Shown here: positions 33,012 to 40,329 of the stretch, one piece after another | How positions within the stretch are numbered: the first letter of the stretch is position 1 | Layout of the letters: every line of letters starts with the position of its first letter | Assembly: GCF_003466125.1 (NCBI RefSeq) | Contig: NZ_QSOC01000007.1 | Coordinates: 1-64,000, forward strand | DNA from: Collinsella sp. TM10-22 | GTDB lineage: Bacteria; Actinomycetota; Coriobacteriia; Coriobacteriales; Coriobacteriaceae | Length of the DNA stretch: 64,000 bases | Direction of reading: 5' to 3' | Position numbers and translations under genes: made by a program | Notes under the pieces: model-generated | The model's database searches: none | What the model was told of the DNA's origin: nothing | What the model saw: only the letters and a program-made list of their open reading frames with translations

Positions 33012-33172
33012 TTGATAGAGGCGCGGGCACGAAGATCCGCGGGCGAGCCGGCAGGCTTTGACCCCGTGGGGAGGCGAAACCCGCCGAACTGGGTTTTTCG
33101 GGCACGAACAGCCTGGTGGGCCTGCGGGAAACACCCGCAGGACTGTCTGCAGCAATGCGGGAGCGCTATCCG
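33012..33172 (+). promoter_or_regulatory. Lysine riboswitch (L box)
   Basis: The leader carries conserved lysine-aptamer blocks: GATAGAGGCGCG at 33014-33025, GAGGCGAAACCCGCCGAA near 33071-33088, a Gly-rich stem near 33120-33140, ACTGTC near 33142 and GGAGCGCTATC at 33160-33170, which closes the P1 stem with GATAG. It sits directly upstream of the lysA-dapA frame, as expected for feedback by lysine. The 3' P1 strand (33164-33175) is also complementary over 12 bases (one G-U) to 33217-33228 next to the SD, so mutually exclusive structures are possible. Confidence 0.88.
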
Positions 33173-33185
33173 GACATTGGGTCCA

Positions 33186-33228
33186 CGCTATGCGGATTCG
33201 ATGCGCAGGTAGCGCCGTCTGGATAGCG
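33186..33228 (+). promoter_or_regulatory. Expression platform of the lysine riboswitch
   Basis: CGCTATGCG (33186-33194) can pair with TGCGCAGGTAGCG (33202-33214), and 33217-33228 can pair with the aptamer's P1 strand at 33164-33175. The likely SD (GAGG, 33228-33231) is immediately next to the alternative helix. No U-run terminator is seen, so control of translation initiation is more likely than termination; the switching direction was not worked out. Confidence 0.6.
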
Positions 33229-33241
33229 AGGTTTACGGGAC

Positions 33242-35551
33242 ATGTCATTGACTCCCAACGAGGCATATGTGGCAAAGAAGCCGTTTGTGGACAAGGAAAC
33301 GCTCGAGCATATCGTTGAGCAGTTCCCCACGCCGTTTCATCTATACGACGAGGCGGGCATCCGCCGCAACATGCAAGAAGTGCGCGACGCCTTTGCATGG
33401 AACCCGGGCTTTAAGGAATACTTTGCCGTCAAGGCCAACCCTAACCCGGCACTTATCTCCATCCTCAACGAATACGGCTGCGGCTGCGATTGCTCGAGCT
33501 ATACCGAGCTCATGATCGCCCGCTCACTGGGCATCACCGGCCACGACATCATGTTCTCGTCCAACGACACGCCGGCGGCCGACTTTGAGCTCGCCGACAA
33601 GCTGGGTGCCATCGTCAACTTTGACGACATCAGCCACATCGAGTTCTTTGAGCACGTTGCGGGGCCAATCCCCAAGACGGTCAGCTGCCGCTTTAATCCG
33701 GGCGGTCTGTTCCAGCTCTCCAACGGCATCATGGACAACCCGGGCGACTCCAAATATGGCATGACCACCGAGCAGCTCTTCGAGGCCTTCCGCATGCTCA
33801 AGGCCAAGGGCGCCGAGGACTTTGGTATCCACGCATTCCTTGCCAGCAACACCGTCACCAACGACTACTACCCCAAGCTCGCGCGCATCCTCTTTGAGCT
33901 TGCCGTACGCCTGGAGCGCGAGACCGGCGCACACGTCGCCTTCATTAATCTATCTGGTGGCGTCGGCATCCCCTACCTGCCCGAGCAGCAGGCCAACGAC
34001 ATCCACGCCATCGGTGAAGGGGTACACACGGCCTACGACGAGATTCTGGTTCCCGCCGGCATGGGCGATGTGGCGATCTGTACCGAGATGGGCCGCTTTA
34101 TGATGGGCCCCTATGGGTGCCTGGTCACCAAGGCCATCCACGAGAAGCAAATCTACAAGGACTATATCGGCGTGGACGCCAGTGCCGTCGACCTCATTCG
34201 TCCCGCCATGTATGGCGCTTACCACCACATCACGGTGATGGGCCAGCCGGGTGGCGACGACAAGACCACAACGCCCGTTACGGACACCTACGACATCACG
34301 GGCAATCTGTGCGAGAACAATGACAAGTTCGCCATCGACCGCGAGCTGCCGCATATCGACATGGGCGACCTGCTCGTGATTCACGACACCGGCGCGCATG
34401 GCTACTCCATGGGCTACAACTACAACGGCCGTCTGCGCTCCGCCGAGGTCCTGCTGCGCCCCGATGGCTCGGCAGACCTCATCCGCCGCGCCGAGCGCCC
34501 GGGCGATTACTTTGCCACGCTCGACGTGCTGCCGTGCGGCCGCGAGCTGCTGGCCAAATCGCGCGCCGATGCCGCCCGCCGTCGCGCTCAGGACGAGCGC
34601 CTAGCAGTCGCCGCCCAATGGAACAAACGCGTCCAGATCGCGGAAGCGAAGGAGAAGAACATGGATATCCGCAATCTCGAGGGCTCAATCGTCGCCCTTG
34701 TCACGCCGTTTAAAAAGGACGGCAGTGTCGACTTTGACGCGCTTGAGCGCCTTATCGATTTCCACCTGCAAAATGGCACTGACGCCATCCTCACCCTGGG
34801 CACCACCGGAGAGAGTGCCACGATGACCGACGACGAGGACAACTCCGTTGTCGCCGCAGTGGTCAAGCAGGTTGCGGGCCGCGTCCCCGTTATTGCCGGC
34901 TCGGGCTCTAACTCCACGCAAACCATGCTCACTAAGTCGCTCACTTACCAGGGCTTGGGTGCCGATGGTCTGCTGCTCATTACCCCCTACTACAACAAGT
35001 CTAACGAAGAGGGTATCTACCAGCACTTTAAGACCGTGGCCGACGCCGTGGACATCCCCTGCATTCTGTACAACATCCCAGGCCGCTGTGGCTGCGGTAT
35101 CAGCGAGCGCAACGTAGAGCGCTTGGCCGCGCACCCCAACATCATGGGCATCAAGGAGGCCTCGGGCAACGTCGCCTACGCGGCCAAGATCGCCCACCTG
35201 CTGTCCGATGACTTCCGCATGTACTCGGGCGAGGATGCACTCACCGTGCCGCTCATGAGCCTAGGCGCTTCGGGTACCATCAGCGTGTGGGCCGACGTAC
35301 AGCCGCAGCTCGTGCACGACATGTGCCGCGCCTATCTGGACGGCGACGTAGCGCGCGCCCGCGATATCCAGATTGCCGGCCAGCCGCTCATCAACGCCCT
35401 CTTTAGCGAGGTCAACCCCATCCCCGTTAAGGAAGCGCTCGCCCAGATGGGCATGATCGAGGCAAACTACCGTATGCCGCTATGCCCCATGGCAGACGAC
35501 ACGCGAGCCGCACTTACCGATACTCTGAAGGGAGCTGGTCTGCTTGATTAA
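33242..35551 (+). CDS. lysA-dapA: Fused diaminopimelate decarboxylase and dihydrodipicolinate synthase
   Basis: One 769-residue open frame joins two lysine-pathway enzymes with no stop between them. Residues 1 to about 440: PLP fold-III DAP decarboxylase (FAVKANP with Lys64, LSGGVGIPY, EMGRFMMGPYG, GNLCENNDKF), last step to L-lysine. Residues about 474-769: DapA (TLGTTGESATM, YYNKSNEEGIY, NIPGRCGCG and Schiff-base Lys638 in GIKEASGN), first committed step. A linker of about 30 charged residues connects them. The DapA half has its own SD (AAGGAG, 34649-34654) six bases before ATG 34661, so a free 296-residue DapA could also be made. The unit follows a lysine riboswitch and overlaps dapB by 8 bases. 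Confidence 0.9.
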   Translation: MSLTPNEAYVAKKPFVDKETLEHIVEQFPTPFHLYDEAGIRRNMQEVRDAFAWNPGFKEYFAVKANPNPALISILNEYGCGCDCSSYTELMIARSLGITGHDIMFSSNDTPAADFELADKLGAIVNFDDISHIEFFEHVAGPIPKTVSCRFNPGGLFQLSNGIMDNPGDSKYGMTTEQLFEAFRMLKAKGAEDFGIHAFLASNTVTNDYYPKLARILFELAVRLERETGAHVAFINLSGGVGIPYLPEQQANDIHAIGEGVHTAYDEILVPAGMGDVAICTEMGRFMMGPYGCLVTKAIHEKQIYKDYIGVDASAVDLIRPAMYGAYHHITVMGQPGGDDKTTTPVTDTYDITGNLCENNDKFAIDRELPHIDMGDLLVIHDTGAHGYSMGYNYNGRLRSAEVLLRPDGSADLIRRAERPGDYFATLDVLPCGRELLAKSRADAARRRAQDERLAVAAQWNKRVQIAEAKEKNMDIRNLEGSIVALVTPFKKDGSVDFDALERLIDFHLQNGTDAILTLGTTGESATMTDDEDNSVVAAVVKQVAGRVPVIAGSGSNSTQTMLTKSLTYQGLGADGLLLITPYYNKSNEEGIYQHFKTVADAVDIPCILYNIPGRCGCGISERNVERLAAHPNIMGIKEASGNVAYAAKIAHLLSDDFRMYSGEDALTVPLMSLGASGTISVWADVQPQLVHDMCRAYLDGDVARARDIQIAGQPLINALFSEVNPIPVKEALAQMGMIEANYRMPLCPMADDTRAALTDTLKGAGLLD
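34649..34663 (+). promoter_or_regulatory. Internal ribosome binding site and start for the DapA half
   Basis: AAGGAG at 34649-34654 lies six bases before an in-frame ATG (34661) exactly where DapA homologues begin. This would decide whether DapA exists only as a fusion or also alone. Confidence 0.7.
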
Positions 35552-36284
35552 GACCGTCATTATGGGAACGGGCCGCATGGGCTCGCTCATCCGCACTACC
35601 GCCGAAGGAATTGTCGACGCCGCCGGGCAGCCCGCTTTTGATATCGTGGCCCAGATTGGCTTCGATTTGAGCGAGCTCGAGAACGCACCGGCTGCCGATG
35701 TGGTTATCGACTTCTCGAACGTCGTGACCTTCGACGCCGTCGTCGCTTATGTCGAGCGCACGGGCACGGCGTTGGTCTCGGGCACCACAGGCTACACTCC
35801 CGAGCAGATGGACCGCCTGCGTGAGCTGGGCCAGAACGCCCGCGTTATGCACTCGGGCAATTACTCCATCGGCATCGCTGCCCTGCGTCATCTAGTGGCC
35901 CAGGCCACGCGTGAGCTGCCCGGCTTTGACTGCGAGATTGTCGAGACGCACCACAACCAAAAGGTTGACGCCCCCAGCGGCACCGCCAAGCTGCTGCTCG
36001 ACGCCGTAGTCGAGGCCGAGCCCGAGGCAGGCTACCACCCCGTCTACGGACGCGAGGGCATGTGCGGCGCGCGCGACCCCAAGGAAATCGGTATGCACTC
36101 GTTGCGCGGCGGCACCGTCGCCGGCGTGCACGAGGTGAGCTTCTTTGGCCAGGACGAGGAGGTCACGCTCACGCACCGTGCCACGAGCCGCCAGATCTTC
36201 GTCAACGGCGCCCTGGCCGCCGCCCAGAAGCTCGTCACCCGCGAGCCCGGCTTCTACACGTTCGACCAGATCATGTTTGCCTAA
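35544..36284 (+). CDS. dapB: 4-hydroxy-tetrahydrodipicolinate reductase
   Basis: NAD(P)H-dependent reductase that makes tetrahydrodipicolinate, second step of the DAP branch. The 246-residue protein has an N-terminal Rossmann motif (MGTGRMGSLI), SGTTGYTPEQM near 74, NYSIGIAAL near 98, then the catalytic ETHHNQKVDAPSGTA near 134 with the conserved His pair and Lys, and a C-terminal EEVTLTHRATSR. A TTG start at 35544 overlaps the end of the lysA-dapA frame by 8 bases and has GGGAG upstream, giving translational coupling. Confidence 0.94.
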   Translation: MIKTVIMGTGRMGSLIRTTAEGIVDAAGQPAFDIVAQIGFDLSELENAPAADVVIDFSNVVTFDAVVAYVERTGTALVSGTTGYTPEQMDRLRELGQNARVMHSGNYSIGIAALRHLVAQATRELPGFDCEIVETHHNQKVDAPSGTAKLLLDAVVEAEPEAGYHPVYGREGMCGARDPKEIGMHSLRGGTVAGVHEVSFFGQDEEVTLTHRATSRQIFVNGALAAAQKLVTREPGFYTFDQIMFA

Positions 36285-36323
36285 CCAGGTATCAACCGGA
36301 TCCACCCAAAGGAGAGACAGCAT

Positions 36324-37043
36324 ATGAGCAACGCAGCCGAGATGGATGCACAGGAGATTATCAACTACATCGCCACCGCGCCCAAGAAGACGCCCGTCAA
36401 ACTGTACGTGCGCGAAAAGCCCGGCATGGAGGTTGCCTGGGGCGACGCGCATGTCTACGGCGGCCGTCGCGGCAAGACCGTCTTTGGCGACTGGGACGAG
36501 CTCAAGGCAATCCTCGACGCCAACGCCGACTCCATCGACTACTACGACGTAGAGAACGACTGCCGCAACTCCGCCGTGCCCATGCTCGACCTTAAGGGCA
36601 TCAACGCCCGCATCGAGCCGGGCGCGATCATCCGTGACCGCGTCGAGATCGGCGATCGCGCCGTCATCATGATGGGCGCCATCATCAACATCGGCTCCGT
36701 CATTGGCGAGGGCTCCATGATCGACATGGGCGCCGTGCTGGGCGGCCGCGCCACCGTGGGCAAGAACTGCCACATCGGCGCTGGAACCGTGTTGGCAGGC
36801 GTCGTTGAACCCGCAAGCGCCACGCCCGTCATCATCGAAGACGACGTCATGATCGGCGCCAACGCCGTGGTCCTGGAGGGCGTGCGCGTGGGCAAGGGCG
36901 CCGTCGTGGCCGCCGGTGCCGTATGCGTCGAGGACGTCCCCGCCGGTGCCGTCGTGGCCGGTGTCCCCGCCCGCGTCATCAAGATGCGCGACGAGAAGAC
37001 CGACAGCAAGACCGGCCTCGAGGAAGGCCTGCGCCAGCTTTAA
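36324..37043 (+). CDS. dapH: Tetrahydrodipicolinate N-acetyltransferase
   Basis: Acetylates tetrahydrodipicolinate with acetyl-CoA, committing the pathway to the N-acetyl branch of DAP synthesis. The 239-residue protein has the N-terminal helical part ([20 protein letters not shown]) and a left-handed beta-helix of hexapeptide repeats (from about 90: [67 protein letters not shown]). Length fits DapH (236-240) and not succinyl-type DapD (about 270+). SD AAGGAGAG precedes the ATG. A terminator hairpin follows directly. Confidence 0.93.
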   Translation: MSNAAEMDAQEIINYIATAPKKTPVKLYVREKPGMEVAWGDAHVYGGRRGKTVFGDWDELKAILDANADSIDYYDVENDCRNSAVPMLDLKGINARIEPGAIIRDRVEIGDRAVIMMGAIINIGSVIGEGSMIDMGAVLGGRATVGKNCHIGAGTVLAGVVEPASATPVIIEDDVMIGANAVVLEGVRVGKGAVVAAGAVCVEDVPAGAVVAGVPARVIKMRDEKTDSKTGLEEGLRQL

Positions 37044-37048
37044 AAGTT

Positions 37049-37075
37049 ACGCGGTTTTGACAAACCGCGTTTTCG
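37049..37075 (+). terminator. Terminator of the lysine operon
   Basis: ACGCGGTTT (37049-37057) and AAACCGCGT (37062-37070) form a perfect stem with loop TGAC, then TTT. The stem matches the hairpin trailing the palindromes at 16926-16953 and 56388-56415. Confidence 0.85.
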
Positions 37076-37124
37076 CTGACGTATGCTCAACCTGCGGCGC
37101 AGTGTCAGCAACCAAGCCGAAAAC

Positions 37125-37157
37125 AAAAAAGGCCGAAGCACCATCGGGGCTTCGGCC
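37125..37157 (-). terminator. Terminator of the toxin-antitoxin genes
   Basis: GGCCGAAGC (37131-37139) and GCTTCGGCC (37149-37157) pair; on the - strand the stem is followed by TTTTTT (complement of 37125-37130), just past the toxin stop. Confidence 0.9.
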
Positions 37158-37161
37158 TTCA

Positions 37162-37506
37162 TCATCTCAGAGTTCCGTCGTATTCAACCATGGCAGACTG
37201 CTTCAACAGACGCGCCGTGGCCGTCTTATAGACCTCGGAACGGTCACGCCGCCCAATTGCTACAATCTCGGCAATCTCAACTGTTCCGTCCTCTCGAATT
37301 CGAAAAATCATTCGGAGTCCCGCGTTTCGCCATTTGATCTTCTTGCAGCCGGCAAGCTCACCGTGAAGCGGCGTTCCGATTTCATCGGCGCGCGTCTTTA
37401 ATTTTTCTATTGCAATGCGCACGAGTCTTCGCTGAGAACCATCAAGCTTTTGATATTCCTTCTCGACATCTCGATTCAAAAAGCCGATGACAAAATGCCC
37501 GCTCAT
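37162..37506 (-). CDS. RelE/ParE family toxin
   Basis: A 114-residue protein of the RelE/ParE superfamily. The core resembles RelE-type mRNA interferases: LNRDVEKEYQKL at the N-terminus, then GTPLHGELAGCKKIKWRNAG, LRMIFRIREDG and IVAIGRRDRSEVYKTA near 85, with basic and aromatic residues at the C-terminus. RelE toxins cleave mRNA at the ribosome; a ParE role (DNA gyrase) cannot be excluded by eye. It overlaps the antitoxin stop by ATGA (4 bases), typical of type II pairs, and a terminator follows. Confidence 0.83.
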   Translation of the reverse strand: MSGHFVIGFLNRDVEKEYQKLDGSQRRLVRIAIEKLKTRADEIGTPLHGELAGCKKIKWRNAGLRMIFRIREDGTVEIAEIVAIGRRDRSEVYKTATARLLKQSAMVEYDGTLR

Positions 37507-37853
37507 TCGAAAAGGTCCTCGTCGGAAATCGCGTCGGGATCCATTGACTCAAACTCTGCGAGCTCATCAGGAGTTAAGGCGTCCTCAAACGGAATAAACT
37601 CGTGCGGACCGTTCTTGATTCGGTCCGCCGCGATGCGATCAATCTCAAGTTCGCGCAGGTACTGCAGCGCACCGTACATTTCCTCATAGGCGGCATAATC
37701 GACAATCACGGTATCGATATCGTTATGGTCTGCAATGAATTGCGGGGCACGCTTGGCGCGCTTGCGTATGGCGGATAAAGACTTGCTTGCTTCGGTAGCA
37801 GAAACAACCTGGTCTTTCGTAAACACCGGTTTTTCCAGAACAAGTGGGGACAT
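37503..37853 (-). CDS. Type II antitoxin (Phd/YefM or RelB-like)
   Basis: A 116-residue antitoxin preceding the RelE-type gene. The N-terminal part (VVSATEASKSLSAIRKRAKR) and the following DTVIVDYAAYEEMYGALQYL match the Phd/YefM DNA-binding fold, while the acidic C-terminus (DALTPDELAEFESMDPDAIS) is likely the disordered toxin-binding part. SD GGAGG precedes the ATG. It would repress its own promoter by binding the 17-bp inverted repeat just upstream, the usual autoregulation of such pairs. Confidence 0.84.
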   Translation of the reverse strand: MSPLVLEKPVFTKDQVVSATEASKSLSAIRKRAKRAPQFIADHNDIDTVIVDYAAYEEMYGALQYLRELEIDRIAADRIKNGPHEFIPFEDALTPDELAEFESMDPDAISDEDLFE

Positions 37854-37872
37854 TTTTGACCTCCAAAAAAAT

Positions 37873-37918
37873 AGTCTGGATTATATTTCCAAGTATACAT
37901 CGAAATATAATCCAGACT
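37873..37918 (-). promoter_or_regulatory. Perfect 17-bp inverted repeat upstream of the antitoxin
   Basis: AGTCTGGATTATATTTC (37873-37889) and GAAATATAATCCAGACT (37902-37918) are exact reverse complements with a 12-base centre, AT-rich. On the - strand the repeat is followed by TATTTTTTT and then the antitoxin SD, so it could be both the TA operator and a terminator for the upstream nucleoid protein gene. Confidence 0.8.
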
Positions 37919-37939
37919 TTTATTCAAAAGTAAAAAGCT

Positions 37940-38944
37940 TTATCGATTCTCGATGCTGCCAATATTCTTGAGCTCAATGGAGATGAGGCCGTTGGGTTCG
38001 TTGACGAACTCGATGTACTCGGAGTTTGAGCCCATCTCGGCCGGGAAGCTGATCTCGATACCCGTGTCGGTACGAATCTTGTGATTGCGTACGGCCGCGC
38101 GTTCTACCTGCTTGCGCTCCACGGGCACGCGCTCGGGCACCTTCTCTTCGGTCAGTGCCGCGCGTACGCTTTCCTTGATGACCGGCTCGTCCTCAAAGAC
38201 CTCGTCGACGATATCCCAAGGCGGCAGTTCCTCGTCATCCTCGACCTTCTCGGCAACGGCAGCTTTGACCTTAGCCAGTGCCACAGCTGTGTTAGCACCG
38301 TGCTCCTCGGCGACTTCCTCGACCACACGCGTCACGGTGTCGATGACCTCCTTGCCCGATACGCCCGTGTCGCACTGCAGCAGGCCATCGGGGATAAGCA
38401 TACGGTCCTCACCGGCAATCTTGCGCTTCTTGTCCACATAACCGATCTCCATGGTGCTCGCGCGCACGATGGCATAGCTTGGCACCTTTTGTGAAGGATT
38501 CGGCAGGATAGCATAGTGGCGCGTGATGTCGTTGCGCACCTCGCCCTTCTCGCGGCCCACTTCGTGCATAAAAGCCTGCTTGGAGCCCAGCAACATCACG
38601 GCAAACCAGCGGGCATCCTCGTCGTCGTCAAAGTCGGCCACGAGCACATCGGTGGACTCGGCTTTTTCGGCCTTGGTGAGCTCGGAGGAAATGAACTCCG
38701 CAATCTGCTGCGACAGGTCCACGAACTCGCGCTCGCCAAAGAAATAGCCCTTGAGCTCGCCGCCGAATGCGGAGTTCTCGGCAAACGTGGCGCGCTTGTT
38801 ATCGGCCGATGTACGGGCACGGCGCAAATGTGTGGTCACAAAGTTGCGCACGGTGCGGCTCTCGATATCGAGCTCTCGCTGGCTCATGACGTTGACGGCA
38901 GAGTCAAAGTCCAGGATATGCAGAATCGCGTGATTGATTTTCAT
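37940..38944 (-). CDS. 37-kDa nucleoid-associated protein family (NdpA/YejK-like)
   Basis: A 334-residue protein of the nucleoid-associated NdpA/YejK family. Visible family features are the N-terminal INHAILHILDFDSAVNVMSQ and SAFGGELKGYFF near 60, with DVLVADFDDDEDARWFAVML near 100 and a beta-rich later part (YAIVRASTMEIGYVDKKRKI). These proteins bind the chromosome, and some phage or plasmid homologues exist; the precise role is not known. ATG 38944 has ACGGAA at a good distance, better than ATG 38953, where the SD would touch the start codon. Confidence 0.85.
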   Translation of the reverse strand: MKINHAILHILDFDSAVNVMSQRELDIESRTVRNFVTTHLRRARTSADNKRATFAENSAFGGELKGYFFGEREFVDLSQQIAEFISSELTKAEKAESTDVLVADFDDDEDARWFAVMLLGSKQAFMHEVGREKGEVRNDITRHYAILPNPSQKVPSYAIVRASTMEIGYVDKKRKIAGEDRMLIPDGLLQCDTGVSGKEVIDTVTRVVEEVAEEHGANTAVALAKVKAAVAEKVEDDEELPPWDIVDEVFEDEPVIKESVRAALTEEKVPERVPVERKQVERAAVRNHKIRTDTGIEISFPAEMGSNSEYIEFVNEPNGLISIELKNIGSIENR

Positions 38945-39018
38945 ATACGGCATTCCGTTCTAGATCGAATTGAGCACGAACCAGTATAGCGGTCGAGCCC
39001 GCCCCAGGCGCATCGAAG

Positions 39019-39053
39019 ATTGGTGCATCGGGGACAGGTTGCTTTGCACCAAT
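39019..39053. repeat. Palindrome with GGGGACAGGTT loop, left of the DUF2974 gene
   Basis: ATTGGTGCA (39019-39027) and TGCACCAAT (39045-39053) are perfect arms around TCGGGGACAGGTTGCTT. A near-identical sequence in inverted orientation lies at 40234-40264, so this gene is bracketed by the pair. Confidence 0.85.
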
Positions 39054-39055
39054 GG

Positions 39056-40216
39056 CTAGCGCAGGAGCTCGGACTGCCAAGCCTCGAGCTGTTCTGCCAA
39101 ACTCTTGCCGGCAGCGGGCATGTCGATCTGGGGTCGTTTGGGCAGCAGTGCGCATTTAAGGATTGCCGCGATGGTCTGCGAGACAAAGCGTCGCGTATCC
39201 TTGTCAAAGCCTTGCGCAGTCTGGAGCATCACGGGCAGGCTCTCGCGCAGATTCCCGGCGATATCCGCAAACCGCTCAGCACCCGTAGCCTCAAGCACGG
39301 AGAACAACGCATCTACAAAACGCTCGCGCTCGCTAGGCGACACCGCAAGCAGCATCTCGCGAATGGAGCCATCAACGTATCGAGCACCGGCGGACAGGCG
39401 CTCACAGTACACGAAGTCGCGACCATCAACCACCCAGCTAAAGGGATTGTGCTGCAGCAGGCTGAACTCGGTGCTCTCAACGATGGCATAGTCCTCCTGC
39501 GTCTCGAACATCATGCCAAAAATCGACGACCGAGGTAGCGTCTTGTCGATTCGACTGGATAGATCAGCGAAGGCGCTGCCGTTCAGAAACTCCTCGACAA
39601 AGCCCGGACCATCATGGGAATACGCCCGTTCGATTCGCTCTCGGGCGACATCGGAGCACATCGCCGCACCGTACACCGCAAGGTTTCCACCCTTGGAATG
39701 ACCTCCGCACAAAAGCGGCCCGTCAATCGTATCCGCTGCCTCGTCCACATAACGCGCCGCGGATTCCTGGGCCGGCACAGGACACCGGAACGCCATGTTA
39801 AAGTCCTCTTTCCAGCCCACAATCGTGCTGTCGGTCCCCCGGAAGGAAAGATAGCTAAACCCCGCCGGAAATCGGAACGTCATAGCCGCAAACTGCTCTG
39901 TCACCACCACATCGCTCACGGCACGATAGCCGCAAACGTGCACGCCACGGTAGCGAGGGCTTGCTGCCACGGCCTCCAACAAGGCCCTGCTCCCCTCCGG
40001 ATCCCACAGGTCGCCAATCATGTCCCGGTAGCACTCGGCACGCAGCAGCTCGCGTACGTCAAGACCCTGCCAGCCGGTAAGCTCCGGCATATCCCCCGGC
40101 AAACGCAAATAGGACAGCCACGCAAAGACCAGGCTATCCACAGCGCAGAACGACCGTTCCTCAAACGGATCAAACGCCGTCTGGGCATAGGTCAAAAAAT
40201 TAGGCGAATCCGACAT
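39056..40216 (-). CDS. DUF2974 (Mbeg1-like) alpha/beta hydrolase
   Basis: A 386-residue hydrolase-fold protein of the DUF2974/Mbeg1-like family. The nucleophile elbow GHSKGGNLAVYGA lies near 185, with FSYLSFRGTDSTIVGWKEDF near 137 and an acid/His region SHDGPGFVEEF. Members resemble lipases/esterases but substrates are undefined. ATG 40216 with GGGAGAG upstream gives the expected N-terminus (SDSPNFLTYAQTAFDPFEER); the open frame to 40318 runs across a repeat and was rejected. The gene is bracketed by GGGGACAGGTT palindromes. Confidence 0.85.
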   Translation of the reverse strand: MSDSPNFLTYAQTAFDPFEERSFCAVDSLVFAWLSYLRLPGDMPELTGWQGLDVRELLRAECYRDMIGDLWDPEGSRALLEAVAASPRYRGVHVCGYRAVSDVVVTEQFAAMTFRFPAGFSYLSFRGTDSTIVGWKEDFNMAFRCPVPAQESAARYVDEAADTIDGPLLCGGHSKGGNLAVYGAAMCSDVARERIERAYSHDGPGFVEEFLNGSAFADLSSRIDKTLPRSSIFGMMFETQEDYAIVESTEFSLLQHNPFSWVVDGRDFVYCERLSAGARYVDGSIREMLLAVSPSERERFVDALFSVLEATGAERFADIAGNLRESLPVMLQTAQGFDKDTRRFVSQTIAAILKCALLPKRPQIDMPAAGKSLAEQLEAWQSELLR

Positions 40217-40233
40217 GGCTCTCCCATCAACAA

Positions 40234-40264
40234 TGGCGCAAAGCAACCTGTCCCCCTTGCACCA
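40234..40264. repeat. Palindrome with CCTGTCCCC loop, right of the DUF2974 gene
   Basis: TGGCGCAA (40234-40241) and TTGCACCA (40257-40264) pair with one mismatch around GCAACCTGTCCCCC. It is the inverted counterpart of 39019-39053. Confidence 0.75.
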
Positions 40265-40299
40265 AAAAGGCGCCCGGGTCGTGTGGACCCAGGCGCCTT
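40264..40299 (-). terminator. Terminator of ldh
   Basis: AAGGCGCC-GGGTC (40267-40280) pairs with GACCC-GGCGCCTT (40286-40299); on the - strand it is followed by a T-run (AAAAA on +, 40264-40268). It lies 30 bases past the ldh stop. Confidence 0.85.
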
Positions 40300-40329
40300 C
40301 ATTGTAGCTTGCTGGCAAACGAGCCTAAT

